A stretch of 64,000 bases of DNA from Candidatus Poribacteria bacterium (GTDB taxonomy: Bacteria > Poribacteria > WGA-4E > WGA-3G): assembly GCA_009841255.1 (NCBI GenBank), contig VXMD01000072.1, forward strand, positions 1 to 64,000. The letters are read 5' to 3'. This document shows, one piece after another, positions 9,206-18,196 of the stretch. The notes beneath the pieces were generated by a model that was not told the DNA's origin, did not search any database, and was given only the letters and a program-made list of their open reading frames with translations. How positions within the stretch are numbered: position 1 is the first letter of the stretch; each line of letters begins with the position of its first letter. Both the position numbers and the translations under genes were made by a program.

Positions 9206-10468
9206 CTACTCGCGGACCTGACCGTCTCCATAAACGATATACTTATAAGTCGTCAACCCCTCAAGTCCCATCGGGCCACGGGAGTGGAGTTTTTGGGTGC
9301 TAATCCCGACCTCAGCCCCTAATCCAAATTCATAGCCATCGGTGAAGACAGTGCTGGCGTTGACATAGACTGCGGCGGAGTCCACCTCTTTGAGAAACCG
9401 TTGCGCTGCGCTGTAACTTTCGGTGATAATTGCATCGGAATGGTGCGAGCCGTAGGTTTCGATGTGCTCAATGGCGGTGTCTATGTCGTCTACCACTCGA
9501 ACGGATAAGATGTAATCGAGATATTCTGTCCGCCAGTCTTCTTCGGTTGCGGGTTTTGCTGTGGGATAAATCTGCTGCGTTCGTTCGCATCCGCGGATTT
9601 CGACATCCGCACCGTGTAATTTATCACAGAGAATGGGAAGGAAACTCTCAGCAGTGTCGGTATGGACGAGGAGGGTCTCCACGGCATTGCAGACGGCAAC
9701 TTTATAACCAACTTTCGCGTTCATACAGATTTTGGTAGCCATATTGAGATCGGCGGCTTCATCAACGTAGATATGACAGATGCCATCGGCGTGTCCTAAC
9801 ACCGGGACATCGGATTTCTTCATCAAAAACTGGACGAATTCGTTGCTACCGCGTGGGATGATGAGGTCAACGTCGTCCGGCAATTGGATGAGTTCATACA
9901 CGGCTTGCCGATCAGTCGTGTTAACAAACTGAATTGCATCTGGTAGGCCTTCTGCAGCGGCGGTCTTGCTGAGGATATCCGCGAGTGTGGCGTTGGAGTG
10001 AATGGCTTCGGAGCCGCCTCGGAGGATAACCCCGTTTCCAGATTTGATGCAGAGTGCCGACACCTCAACAGTAACGTCGGGACGCGACTCATAGACGACG
10101 GCGACAACACCGATAGGGACACGGACGGTGCCAATTTTAAGCCCATTGGGACGTTCCCCCATACTGATGATCTCACCGATCGGATCGGGGAGTGCGGCGA
10201 CTTGGCGAAGGTTGTCTACCATCCGTTCGATTTTCTGGTCGTCGAGGAGGAGGCGTTGCATGAGGGGTGCAGCGAGTCCGGTTTTTTCGCCTTCTTCGAG
10301 ATCAATGCGATTTGCTTCCTGAATTTTATCTTTGGAATTCTGTAGGCTTTCAGCCATCGCCAAGAGGGTGTGATTTCGGACATCGGCGGAGCTTCGCGAT
10401 AAAACACGCATCGCCGATTTTGCCTTTCGTGCCTGTGATTGGATCAGTTGTTGAATGTTTCCGTTCAT
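9206..10468 (-). CDS. proA: Gamma-glutamyl phosphate reductase
   Basis: A 420-residue enzyme of the aldehyde dehydrogenase superfamily that reduces gamma-glutamyl phosphate with NADPH, the second step of proline synthesis. Family segments include GVVAVVYESRPDVT, a CIKSGNGVILRGGSE strand and the nucleophile region MNAKVGYKVAVCNAVETLLVH with the catalytic Cys in AVCNA. The C-terminal LHSRGPMGLEGLTTYKY is typical. Length equals the family norm. It is followed upstream by proB, separated by a repeat-rich spacer. Its start abuts leader module C (AAAGGTATCATTAAAAAT then ATG). Confidence 0.96.
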   Translation of the reverse strand: MNGNIQQLIQSQARKAKSAMRVLSRSSADVRNHTLLAMAESLQNSKDKIQEANRIDLEEGEKTGLAAPLMQRLLLDDQKIERMVDNLRQVAALPDPIGEIISMGERPNGLKIGTVRVPIGVVAVVYESRPDVTVEVSALCIKSGNGVILRGGSEAIHSNATLADILSKTAAAEGLPDAIQFVNTTDRQAVYELIQLPDDVDLIIPRGSNEFVQFLMKKSDVPVLGHADGICHIYVDEAADLNMATKICMNAKVGYKVAVCNAVETLLVHTDTAESFLPILCDKLHGADVEIRGCERTQQIYPTAKPATEEDWRTEYLDYILSVRVVDDIDTAIEHIETYGSHHSDAIITESYSAAQRFLKEVDSAAVYVNASTVFTDGYEFGLGAEVGISTQKLHSRGPMGLEGLTTYKYIVYGDGQVRE

Positions 10469-10645
10469 ATTTTTAATGATACCTTTCGGTTCGGTCAGGT
10501 AGGTTTGGATATTTCATGTGGTTTACGTATATCCGCCTGCGTGTTTTTGCGAATCAACGCTGAATGCGCGTGTTGCCTCGCAGTGAGAGTCATCGGGGGT
10601 CTTTGCTTGGGCATTTCTGCGTATTGTTGCAGGCTGCGTTTTTGA
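10469..10645 (-). repeat. Leader repeat with modules B and C before proA
   Basis: On the minus strand, CTGACCGAACCGAAAGG, TATCAT, TAAAAAT ends on the proA ATG (module C). Further upstream, 10533-10640 holds TATCCGCCTGCGTGTT and TTTGCTTGGGCATTTCTGCG with TTGTTGCAGGCT, shared with 41027-41075. The rest of the 322-bp proA-proB spacer holds the 10749 hairpin and nothing else I recognise. Confidence 0.6.
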
Positions 10646-10748
10646 AAAATTATAATCAAAATAGATATTAGTATTTTAACATGCCGGTTCGAAATTTTCA
10701 AGAGAGTTACTCAAGAAAGGGGGTGTAAATATTTTACCATAACCTGTA

Positions 10749-10769
10749 GCATAGGCTGTCAGCCTATGC
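10749..10769. repeat. Perfect 9-bp palindromic hairpin
   Basis: GCATAGGCT, loop GTC, AGCCTATGC. It lies 22 bp beyond the proB stop and could act in mRNA 3'-end stabilisation, as REP elements do. No T-run follows, so it is not a standard terminator. Confidence 0.55.
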
Positions 10770-10790
10770 ATCGGCAACCGAGAAAGAAAA

Positions 10791-11885
10791 TCAGTCGAGT
10801 AGTACCAAATTATCCCGATGTATGATTTCGTCGTAATCGCGGTAGCCGAGGATCGTCTCAATGTGCTTTGTGTGTTTTCCTGCGAGTTTGGCAGTTTCTG
10901 CGGAATTATAGTTCACTAAACCGCGTGCGAATTCCGTGCCGTTTTCGGTGAGACACGAGACGGTATCGCTATAGTCAAAATTACCTTCAACGCGTCGGAT
11001 GCCAGCAGGGAGTAGGCTTTTGCCCCCGCGCACGAGGGCATCCCGTGCGCCGTTATCCACAAAGAGTCTACCTTTTGGGGGACGTGAATAGGCGATCCAC
11101 CGTTTCCTGCCAGAGATGCGGGAATTTGGAAGGAATAGCGTTCCAAGAAGCTCACCTTTTAGGAGTCTCGTCACGACAAGCGGTTCCTGTCCGTATGCCA
11201 GCACCATCATCTCTCCGGACCCGGTGACGATATCAGCGGCTTGCAATTTCGTCACCATCCCGCCAGTCCCACTCGTTGTGCCAGCGTGTCCAGCGGCTTT
11301 CCAGACCCCCTCCGACAGTGCCGTAACGGTGTGTATCAACTCCGAGTTGGGGTCGTGTCTGGGGTCTGCTGTATAGAAACCAGCCTGATCTGAGAGGATA
11401 ACGAGAAGTTGTGCTTGGGCGAGGTTCGTTACGTAGGCAGAGAGGGTATCGTTATCACCGACCCGAATCTCGTCCACGGCGACGGTGTCGTTTTCGTTGA
11501 TAATTGGAATCACACCGAGATGGAGAAGGGCGCGAAGGGTGTCGTTCATGCGGGTGTAGCGTTCCCGATTGGAGAAATCGTCGCGCGTGAGGAGCATGAG
11601 TGCGGCCTGCTGCCCATAGTTACGGAATAGCGACTCGTAAACCGCCATCAACTGGATCTGTCCAACAGCGGCGGCGGCTTGTAAACGCGGTAGCGTCTGT
11701 GGACGCTGTTTCAGACCGAGTCGGGGCCAGCCTGCGGCGATTGCCCCGGACGTGACGAGAATCACCTCCACACCGTCCTCTTTAACGAGTGCTAAGTCGT
11801 GGACGAGCCCGTGGAGGGCATCTTGGTTGAGGTGTGCTCCTTCCGAGATGGTGCTGCTGCCAACCTTTACGACTATGCGTTTCAC
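10791..11885 (-). CDS. proB: Glutamate 5-kinase with PUA domain
   Basis: Phosphorylates L-glutamate with ATP, the first and feedback-controlled step of proline synthesis. The amino-acid-kinase domain shows IVVKVGSS near the N-terminus, VTSGAIAAG, IINENDTVAVDE and GTGGMVTKLQAA. The last about 90 residues form a PUA domain. The GTG at 11885 is chosen: it gives 364 residues, close to the 367 of E. coli ProB, and starts 22 bp after the obgE stop. The reading frame stays open back to 11984, but that would overlap obgE by 77 bp. Confidence 0.93.
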   Translation of the reverse strand: MKRIVVKVGSSTISEGAHLNQDALHGLVHDLALVKEDGVEVILVTSGAIAAGWPRLGLKQRPQTLPRLQAAAAVGQIQLMAVYESLFRNYGQQAALMLLTRDDFSNRERYTRMNDTLRALLHLGVIPIINENDTVAVDEIRVGDNDTLSAYVTNLAQAQLLVILSDQAGFYTADPRHDPNSELIHTVTALSEGVWKAAGHAGTTSGTGGMVTKLQAADIVTGSGEMMVLAYGQEPLVVTRLLKGELLGTLFLPNSRISGRKRWIAYSRPPKGRLFVDNGARDALVRGGKSLLPAGIRRVEGNFDYSDTVSCLTENGTEFARGLVNYNSAETAKLAGKHTKHIETILGYRDYDEIIHRDNLVLLD

Positions 11886-11907
11886 GGCTGACAAACAGGC
11901 GCGCTGT

Positions 11908-13197
11908 TCAGCGGGATTGCATGGCTCGTGGGCTATAGGTGAACTCAAATTCATCGATCTGAATGGTGTCTCCTTCCACTGCACCTGCGCGTTCGAGTGC
12001 GTTAATCACGCCCATCTTTTTCAGTTTCCGGTAGAGTAGAATCAATGCTTGCTCGTTTTCCATGTCGGTCATGAGAACCGCACGGCGAGGTTCTGCGCCA
12101 TTGACCACAAATCCTTCGTGTGTTTCGGCGAGTTTAAACCGTGCGCGTGGCTCTGGTGGGAATTCCGCTTCAAAGACGATCGTGGTCTCGGCTTCCTTTC
12201 GGGCGCGCGTTTCAAGGTATTGTAGGGAGCGGTAGGCTTGCTGTATCAGTGGATTCACACCGTCCCCTGTAACCGCAGAAATGGGGAAGACTTTACGCTT
12301 CCCGAAATATTCTTGGACACGTTCCAAATTCGCCGCAGCCTCCGGCATATCTATCTTATTCAGCGCAACGATTTGCGGGAGTTTTGTCAACAGTTCGTTG
12401 TAATGCTCCAATTCAAGGTTGAGTTGTTCGTAGTCCTCAATCGGATCCCGTCCATCTGTCGCACTCAGGTCAATGACGTGGATAAGCATCTTGGTGCGCT
12501 CAATATGTCTTAGAAATTGATGTCCCAAGCCTGCCCCTCTGTGCGCGCCTTCTATCAATCCTGGAATGTCGGCGAGGACGAAGTTCTGCTCCCGATTGAT
12601 GCGGACAACCCCCAGATTCGGACGGAGGGTGGTAAACGGATAGGCGGCGATTTTTGGGGTCGCAGCGGAGGTTCGCGCCAAGAGTGTCGATTTACCGGCG
12701 TTCGGATAGCCGACCAGTCCGATATCAGCGATGAGTTTGACTTCGAGGCTTATTTCGCGTTCTTCTCCAGGTTCCCCTTTCTCTGCGACGCGCGGTGCCT
12801 GAAAGGTACTGCTCTTGAAACGAGCATTGCCCTTACCCCCGATCCCGCCTCGCGCGACAACAACGGTTTCATCAGGTTCCGTCAGGTCTGCGAGCAACTC
12901 AGCTGTGTCGCGGTCTCGGACGAGGGTGCCGGCAGGAACTTTCACAACGCAATCCGCGCCATCGGCACCGTCTCGTTGCTTGCCGATGCCGTGTCCGCCG
13001 TTTTTAGCGACTTGGCGTGGGTTATGATGCAGATCGATCAGCGTGCTCATCCCAAGGGTCGCGACGAGGCGGACGTTTCCGCCGTTTCCGCCGTCCCCGC
13101 CATCGGGACCGCCGCGGGGAACGTATTTTTCCCTACGGAAACTGATGCATCCGTTCCCGCCATCGCCTGCTTTTACTTGAATCCTTGCTGTGTCCAT
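11908..13197 (-). CDS. obgE: GTPase Obg/CgtA
   Basis: A 429-residue essential GTPase that binds the 50S subunit and links ribosome assembly to growth state. The N-terminal Obg fold is glycine-rich (GDGGNGCISFRREK, GGPDGGDGGNGG). The G domain has GYPNAGKSTLL, DIPGLIEGAHRGAGLG and NKID. The C-terminal region matches the OCT domain. The start at 13197 is fixed by an AGGAGGT Shine-Dalgarno. Upstream lies a pair of REP-like hairpins; proB follows 22 bp downstream. Confidence 0.96.
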   Translation of the reverse strand: MDTARIQVKAGDGGNGCISFRREKYVPRGGPDGGDGGNGGNVRLVATLGMSTLIDLHHNPRQVAKNGGHGIGKQRDGADGADCVVKVPAGTLVRDRDTAELLADLTEPDETVVVARGGIGGKGNARFKSSTFQAPRVAEKGEPGEEREISLEVKLIADIGLVGYPNAGKSTLLARTSAATPKIAAYPFTTLRPNLGVVRINREQNFVLADIPGLIEGAHRGAGLGHQFLRHIERTKMLIHVIDLSATDGRDPIEDYEQLNLELEHYNELLTKLPQIVALNKIDMPEAAANLERVQEYFGKRKVFPISAVTGDGVNPLIQQAYRSLQYLETRARKEAETTIVFEAEFPPEPRARFKLAETHEGFVVNGAEPRRAVLMTDMENEQALILLYRKLKKMGVINALERAGAVEGDTIQIDEFEFTYSPRAMQSR

Positions 13198-13220
13198 GGG
13201 GTACCTCCTTTGGAGGTATG

Positions 13221-13297
13221 AGGGTAGGCACAAGACCTACCCCTACAGACATCTATGACTCGTTTCGGGTATCGGGGTAGGCACAAGACCTACTCGT
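13221..13297. repeat. Pair of REP-like hairpins
   Basis: Two copies of GTAGGCACAAGACCTAC, the first flanked to GGGTAGG/CCTACCC, spaced about 52 bp apart. An identical family pair lies at 15851-15911. Each forms a short hairpin with a CACAAGA loop. They separate obgE from the HMA gene. Confidence 0.65.
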
Positions 13298-13319
13298 ACA
13301 GGTTGGGGGACAACATGGG

Positions 13320-13526
13320 TTAGGATACCTCGAAACCTGCCTCGGTTATCGCCTTTGTGAAATCTGAAGGTGTGACGCGCGAGGCATCGAAATGGACGAC
13401 TGCTTCGGCTTTACGTAGGTTTACCTTCGCACGCCGAACGCCTTGGAGTTCTGTGAGCGCGTCGGTTACGGTTTTGACACAATGTTGACAGGACATCCCA
13501 CTGATTTTTAATTTCGTTTTTTTCAT
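13320..13526 (-). CDS. Heavy-metal-associated (HMA) domain protein, CopZ-like
   Basis: A 68-residue ferredoxin-like HMA domain with the metal-binding motif GMSCQHC near residue 10. Such proteins carry Cu(I) or other soft metals to P-type ATPases or repressors. AAAGGTG serves as Shine-Dalgarno. It follows the small zinc-ribbon membrane protein by only 4 bp, so the two are probably translated from one mRNA. No P-type ATPase lies in the window. Confidence 0.88.
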   Translation of the reverse strand: MKKTKLKISGMSCQHCVKTVTDALTELQGVRRAKVNLRKAEAVVHFDASRVTPSDFTKAITEAGFEVS

Positions 13527-13530
13527 GGTT

Positions 13531-13710
13531 TTACACCTTTGTCGGAAAACTATGCTTACATGACGGGCAGGTTTGGGTCTGCGTTCGAATCGCTAACCCA
13601 CACTCAGGACAGATACGTTTCACCCGAAACCGCTCAACAAGACGAGACACAATGACGATTCCCAAAAAGAGAACAATAAGAAAGGCTACTTCCCAAAAAC
13701 CGATAGACAC
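13531..13710 (-). CDS. Small membrane protein with C-terminal zinc ribbon (59 aa)
   Basis: A short gene: GTG start at 13710 with GGAG 9 nt upstream, stop at 13531. The product begins with one transmembrane helix (VAFLIVLFLGIVIVS) followed by a basic stretch and a four-cysteine zinc ribbon, CPEC and CPSC, about 12 residues apart. It lies 4 bp before the HMA gene. The pairing suggests a membrane-tethered metal-binding partner; no known family is claimed. Confidence 0.75.
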   Translation of the reverse strand: MSIGFWEVAFLIVLFLGIVIVSRLVERFRVKRICPECGLAIRTQTQTCPSCKHSFPTKV

Positions 13711-13762
13711 TTTTTACGCTCCGCCGTTCTTTAGACGCAATCGGGTAAACCTGCAAACTGCA

Positions 13763-14602
13763 TTACGTCCTTAATCCGCGTAGGGTTGCAAGGTTCGTCT
13801 CGTGCATCGTTTCCATCTGTGGCGTTTCAATGATAAGCGGAATCTCCGCGAACCGAGAATCGTTGAGGATATACGCGAATGCAGCTGCACCGATATTGCC
13901 GTCACCGATGTGTTCATGCCGGTCGACGCGGCTCTGGTAGGTCGATTTTGCGTCGTTGAGATGGAACGCCTTTAATCGCGCTAAACCGATAACCTCGTCA
14001 AACTGATGAAATGTTGCCTCACAATCCGCTTCCGTCCGGAGGTCATAGCCGGCAGCGAAAACATGACACGTATCCAAACAGACCCCAAATCGATCTGGGT
14101 ATTTCGACATACCGATAACATCACGCAAATGTTCAAAGCAGTAGCCGAGGTTCGTGCCTTGTCCAGCGGTGGTTTCAAGGAGAACTGTAACATCGGGTGC
14201 TGCAACGTTTTCAAATAGAAAGTCGAAACTTTCGCTTAACAGTTTTAATCCGGGTGCCTCCCCTTCGCCGAGATGTGCGCCGAGGTGGGTCACGATATAT
14301 CGAAGACCGAGTGTATCCGCAAGCTCCATCTGCTCTTGGAACCGCTGCCGTGATTTTTCGAGGACGTCTGTTTTCGGTGAAGCGAGATTGCTCAAGTGGA
14401 TATCGTGAACGATCACGTCTCCAATAGGCGATGCCACCCAAGCCTCACGAAACTTTTCGATGACTTCAAGAGTCGGCGGTTTCGCCACCCATCGGTTCGG
14501 GTTTCTCAAGAAAATTTGGATGGTGTCGCAGGAGAGTTTGTCGCCATTTTTGATAGCATTATGTAAGCCCCCTGCTGTGGATACGTGTGCACCGAGAATC
14601 AT
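13763..14602 (-). CDS. nfo: Endonuclease IV (deoxyribonuclease IV)
   Basis: A 279-residue AP endonuclease that cleaves 5' of abasic sites in base-excision repair. It is a TIM barrel with a tri-zinc centre. Seen are the N-terminal GAHVSTAGG, FLRNPNRW, VTHLGAHLG, LLETTAGQG, VCLDTCHVFAAGYD, KAFHLNDAKS and the C-terminal PLIIETPQ, which supply the conserved His, Glu and Asp ligands. Length is typical. AAGGAG lies 14 nt before the ATG, and a sigma-70 promoter is seen at 14664-14693. Confidence 0.95.
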   Translation of the reverse strand: MILGAHVSTAGGLHNAIKNGDKLSCDTIQIFLRNPNRWVAKPPTLEVIEKFREAWVASPIGDVIVHDIHLSNLASPKTDVLEKSRQRFQEQMELADTLGLRYIVTHLGAHLGEGEAPGLKLLSESFDFLFENVAAPDVTVLLETTAGQGTNLGYCFEHLRDVIGMSKYPDRFGVCLDTCHVFAAGYDLRTEADCEATFHQFDEVIGLARLKAFHLNDAKSTYQSRVDRHEHIGDGNIGAAAFAYILNDSRFAEIPLIIETPQMETMHETNLATLRGLRT

Positions 14603-14663
14603 ATTCCAGTTGGTATCTCCTTGTGTGATGTTCTATCAAGATTTTCAATCTGAGTGTGAAATA

Positions 14664-14693
14664 ATTATAGCACACCCTAAAAGCAGATGGCAA
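14664..14693 (-). promoter_or_regulatory. Sigma-70 promoter of nfo
   Basis: On the minus strand TTGCCA (14688-14693) and TATAAT (14664-14669) are 18 bp apart, about 60 bp upstream of the nfo start. Confidence 0.6.
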
Positions 14694-14723
14694 ATCTTCT
14701 AAAAGGGAAATGCGGTATATTCA

Positions 14724-15740
14724 TCAGGGATGCACTGCGGTCTTGATCCCACGTTGGGTGGCGGCGTTATCAAATGCCGCGAGTCCTTGGGCAAGCGGGA
14801 ACCGGTCTGTTAGCAACGGTTCAAAATTGAGGGTATCTTCTATCAGGAGCTGCCGCGATGCTTCGAGACTGGCGCGAGAAAACGCCCACGACGCCATCAG
14901 TTTATGACCGGCATAGTGGAATTCCTCTAAATCGATGTGGAGCGTCTCGCCCTCCGGAGCGAGCCCAAAGAAGTTAAGGCATCCGCCTCTGCGGACAATA
15001 TCAAAGGCGAGTGCGATTGCGGACGCATTGTTGGTTGTCGCAGAGATGACGGTATCAACGCCCCCGCCGGTGATGTCCCGAAGCTGCGTGACCGCCTCAG
15101 GTGAGATATCAAAAGTGAGGTCGGCACCGAGGGTTTCGGCGATGGCTCTGCGGTGTGCCTGCGGTTCGACTACATAAGTTGCCAAACCCGCACGCTTCGC
15201 CAATTGCGTGAGCATCAAGCCGATGGGACCGGCACCCAAAATAGCAACAGAATCCTTGAAGAGGGTTTCCTGCATCGCATTCAGGCAGCAGCCTAACGGT
15301 TCCAGGAAGAGTAACGCTTCAGGTGGAATGCTGTCGGGCACTCGGATAAGCTTGCCGGTATCCACGCCGTGTTTGGGCATTCGCATGTACTCGGCGTAAC
15401 CCCCATCAATATCGTGACCGATGCCTTCAATGGTCGTGCAGTATTTGTCCAGATCGTTCTGGCATTCGGGACAAACACCGCAGGAAAGCATCGGGTTGAC
15501 AGTAACCCGTTCCCCGATTTCGACCTCGGGGTGTCGACTCTCTACGATTACGCCTGCGAGTTCGTGTCCCATCACGACGGGGGGTGCGTAATCCGATACG
15601 TCTCCACGCAGCGCGGCGAGGTCGGAGGCGCAAATGCCGCAGAGTTCTATCTGGATGAGCACGTCTCCGGTCATCAGTGTGGGGATCGGTTTCTCATGAA
15701 TCCGTAGTTGCTGAATTTTCTCAAAAACAATAGCTTTCAT
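14724..15740 (-). CDS. Zinc-dependent alcohol dehydrogenase, sorbitol/threonine dehydrogenase type
   Basis: A 338-residue MDR-superfamily NAD(P) dehydrogenase. Catalytic zinc ligands are in CGICASD and in the MGHELAGVI segment. The structural zinc cluster is C-GVCPEC-QNDLDKYC. The Rossmann motif is AILGAGPIGLMLTQLAK. The start at 15740 (MKAIVFEK) matches the family; the frame extends 40 codons further but without homology. Substrate is likely a polyol or secondary alcohol. Two REP-like hairpins lie upstream and separate it from the Gfo/Idh gene. Confidence 0.9.
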   Translation of the reverse strand: MKAIVFEKIQQLRIHEKPIPTLMTGDVLIQIELCGICASDLAALRGDVSDYAPPVVMGHELAGVIVESRHPEVEIGERVTVNPMLSCGVCPECQNDLDKYCTTIEGIGHDIDGGYAEYMRMPKHGVDTGKLIRVPDSIPPEALLFLEPLGCCLNAMQETLFKDSVAILGAGPIGLMLTQLAKRAGLATYVVEPQAHRRAIAETLGADLTFDISPEAVTQLRDITGGGVDTVISATTNNASAIALAFDIVRRGGCLNFFGLAPEGETLHIDLEEFHYAGHKLMASWAFSRASLEASRQLLIEDTLNFEPLLTDRFPLAQGLAAFDNAATQRGIKTAVHP

Positions 15741-15850
15741 TCTTTTAAGTATTAGATTTGGACGCCGTTCCATTTCATTACACGGCGGTTTTCGGTTAAG
15801 TTCAAACCGCCTCTGGACTATGAAAGGCTTTTTAACCTTGATATAGCGGA

Positions 15851-15911
15851 GTAGGCACAAGACCTACCCCTACGGGCATTGGCTCTTTCAGGGTAGGCAC
15901 AAGACCTACCC
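15851..15911. repeat. Pair of REP-like hairpins
   Basis: Two copies of GTAGGCACAAGACCTACC plus CCTACGG, about 41 bp apart, the same family as the pair at 13221-13297. Confidence 0.65.
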
Positions 15912-15943
15912 CTACGGATATATGTTCAATCCGACTATAGGTT

Positions 15944-16975
15944 CTATGATTCGAACTCATAGGGCACTGTTTCTGCTTGATGGGTTTTGGCTGATTTTTC
16001 TGCCAAATCCATGATGGCGATGACGCGGCGCGCCGACTCCGGTGTCACAAGCAACGGCGTGCCATCGTTTAAATGGGCAACGATGTTTTCATAATAGGTA
16101 GGTCCGGGTCTGCGGTGGTAACCGACCTGCTGCTCTTTGGGGTGTCCCTCGGCTTCGGATAAGACCTTAAACCCGCCATCTCCATCGGTAATCGCACCGT
16201 GTGAGCCGAGCAGTTTCCACCGGGGTCCCCCAATTTTGGCGATGTTAGACATCTGGATATTTGCCGCCGCTCCGTCCGCAACCACCGCTCCGCCTGCAAA
16301 CCGAACGATCGCTTGAACATGATCCTCGTTCGTAATATCGTCCCAGACGAGGTTGGGTTGGTAGAAGCCTGTGACGTTAATCATCGGAGCCTCAAGGACA
16401 TTGAGCAGCCAATCAAGGAAGTGAGCACCCCAGTCGTAGAATTGTCCACCCGAGATTGCCTTGACACTGCGCCACCAATCCGGATTCGGTCTCCCATAGC
16501 CGCCGCCCCACATCTCGACACTAAAGACTTTGCCGATAACACCGGAGTGAACGAGTTCACGAAGTGTCCAAAAGTCGGCATCCCACCGTCTATTGTGATG
16601 AACGGACAACATAACATCGTTCTCTTTGGCGGTCGTAATCATTTCAGTGGCTTCTGCGATTGTGACGCACATCGGTTTTTCAACGACGACATGCTTACCT
16701 GCTTCAAGACTCGCCACCGTTGGACCGCAGTGCAGGCTATGGGGAAGGACGTTTGCGATAAGATCGACACCCTCATCCGCGTTGAGTTCGTCAACCGAGT
16801 TATAGGTGCGAACGCCGGGAAAATCCTCTTTCGCGGCTTTTGTTCGTTCCGGATCAATGTCACAGATAGCAACACATTCGATGCCGTCTGTATTTTGCAT
16901 CATATTTGCGTGGGCTTTGCCCATATTGAATGCCGCTCCGTACCCGAGGACGGCACCTTTGATGGTATCTGCCAT
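15944..16975 (-). CDS. Gfo/Idh/MocA family oxidoreductase
   Basis: A 343-residue NAD(P)-dependent sugar or inositol dehydrogenase. The N-terminal Rossmann motif is GAVLGYGAAFNMGKAHA, a looser version of GxGxxG. The conserved EKP (VVEKPMCVTI) lies near residue 100 and supplies the catalytic Lys. Later segments GGQFYDWGAHFLDWLL fit the active-site Asp/His. An AAGGAG Shine-Dalgarno precedes the ATG. It precedes the zinc dehydrogenase on the same strand with 203 bp of repeats between. Substrate unknown. Confidence 0.9.
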   Translation of the reverse strand: MADTIKGAVLGYGAAFNMGKAHANMMQNTDGIECVAICDIDPERTKAAKEDFPGVRTYNSVDELNADEGVDLIANVLPHSLHCGPTVASLEAGKHVVVEKPMCVTIAEATEMITTAKENDVMLSVHHNRRWDADFWTLRELVHSGVIGKVFSVEMWGGGYGRPNPDWWRSVKAISGGQFYDWGAHFLDWLLNVLEAPMINVTGFYQPNLVWDDITNEDHVQAIVRFAGGAVVADGAAANIQMSNIAKIGGPRWKLLGSHGAITDGDGGFKVLSEAEGHPKEQQVGYHRRPGPTYYENIVAHLNDGTPLLVTPESARRVIAIMDLAEKSAKTHQAETVPYEFES

Positions 16976-17074
16976 GTGTTTGGCTCCTTCTTTTTCTTGT
17001 AGGAATGCCTAATTATAGCATAAACGAAAAAAATCGTGTGGAAATTACATGTGCATAGTTGGATCGGAAACTGA

Positions 17075-17103
17075 TTGACTTTTCCGCAAATTCGTGATAG
17101 ACT
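17075..17103 (+). promoter_or_regulatory. Sigma-70 promoter for the 3-hydroxyisobutyrate-dehydrogenase-like gene
   Basis: TTGACT (17075-17080) and TAGACT (17098-17103) are 17 bp apart, leaving a leader of roughly 115 nt before the ATG at 17226. Confidence 0.5.
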
Positions 17104-17225
17104 CTACCGATGTTCACTGGCACAGTTATGGCAGGATCGTTTACAAAAAATACAACGCCTAAAAAGGATGAGCAATCTGTGTCAATTCTACATACTATTA
17201 TTTATAGGACGCTTTGAGGTAATTT

Positions 17226-18119
17226 ATGGCGAAAGTTGGATTAATTGGGGTTGGCAATATGGGTATGGGGATGTCAAGAAACATCCTGAAAGCTGGACAT
17301 GAACTCACAGTGTATGATGTCCGTCCAGAGCCGTTGGAAACACTCGTACAAGAGGGGGCATACGCCGCTACATCACCGCGCGAGGTGGGCACGGCGGCAG
17401 ACACCGTCTTTATCATGGTGCTGAATCTTGAGCAGGTCAAAGCGGCATTGCTGACAGAAGATGGACTGCTGGCGGGACTCAAACCGGGAGGCACGGTTAT
17501 TTGTACAGCGACCATCGGACGTTCACAAGTGATGGAGGTCGCTGAGTTGGTGACGGCAGAAGGGTTTAACATCGTCGATGCGCCTGTGAGTGGCGGGGCG
17601 CCGGGTGCTGCCGCAGGCACTCTCACAATGATGGTATCGGCACCAAACGAGACGTTTGAAGCCTCAAAACCGGTACTTGAAGCCGTCGGACGGGATATCT
17701 ACCACGTTGGGGAGGAGATTGGCATGGGGCAAACCGTCAAATCTGCACTCGCAGTTCTCATCGGTGTCACGTATGCCGGTATCTTTGAGGCGTTGACGTT
17801 GGCAGTGAAGGCAGGTGTAGCACCGGAAACGCTTCGTGACGTTGTCAGCACGAGTGTCGTTGGGAATTTCCTCTTCAAGGACACAACACAAAATATCTTG
17901 GATCGGAATTTCAAGGGACAGAGCAATATCGGCACGATGTATAAGGATCTCACTTTGGCGAAAGATATGGCGAGCGATTGTGGGGTGCCACTCTTCGCGG
18001 CAAGTGCCGCTTTTGAACTGTTTCAAGCCGGAAAAGCCGTGAACCCTGACGAGGATAACTGGACGATTATCAAGATTCTTGAAAACATTGCCGGTATCGA
18101 GGTTCAAAAGACAGAATAA
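17226..18119 (+). CDS. NAD(P)-dependent beta-hydroxyacid dehydrogenase (HIBADH family)
   Basis: A 297-residue enzyme of the 3-hydroxyisobutyrate / tartronate-semialdehyde reductase family. The N-terminal VGLIGVGNMGMGMSRNI binds the dinucleotide. DAPVSGGAPGAAAGTL carries the substrate-binding SGG motif. The catalytic Lys lies in GMGQTVKSALAV, where the usual Asn is replaced by Ser (K-SALAV instead of KxxxN). The Shine-Dalgarno is TGAGGT. The TIM-barrel isomerase gene follows 77 bp downstream on the same strand, so they may act on the same sugar acid or hydroxyacid. Confidence 0.9.
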   Translation: MAKVGLIGVGNMGMGMSRNILKAGHELTVYDVRPEPLETLVQEGAYAATSPREVGTAADTVFIMVLNLEQVKAALLTEDGLLAGLKPGGTVICTATIGRSQVMEVAELVTAEGFNIVDAPVSGGAPGAAAGTLTMMVSAPNETFEASKPVLEAVGRDIYHVGEEIGMGQTVKSALAVLIGVTYAGIFEALTLAVKAGVAPETLRDVVSTSVVGNFLFKDTTQNILDRNFKGQSNIGTMYKDLTLAKDMASDCGVPLFAASAAFELFQAGKAVNPDEDNWTIIKILENIAGIEVQKTE

Positions 18120-18196
18120 TTATAATGCCGGAATCTTGCGAAAATGTATTTAGTATTTTTGAAACTTATAGAGACAAAGAAATTGAGAGGAATTGA

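Noticed and set aside
17075-17302. 75-codon plus-strand frame before the HIBADH-like gene
   Set aside because: It covers the promoter and overlaps the true gene in another frame.
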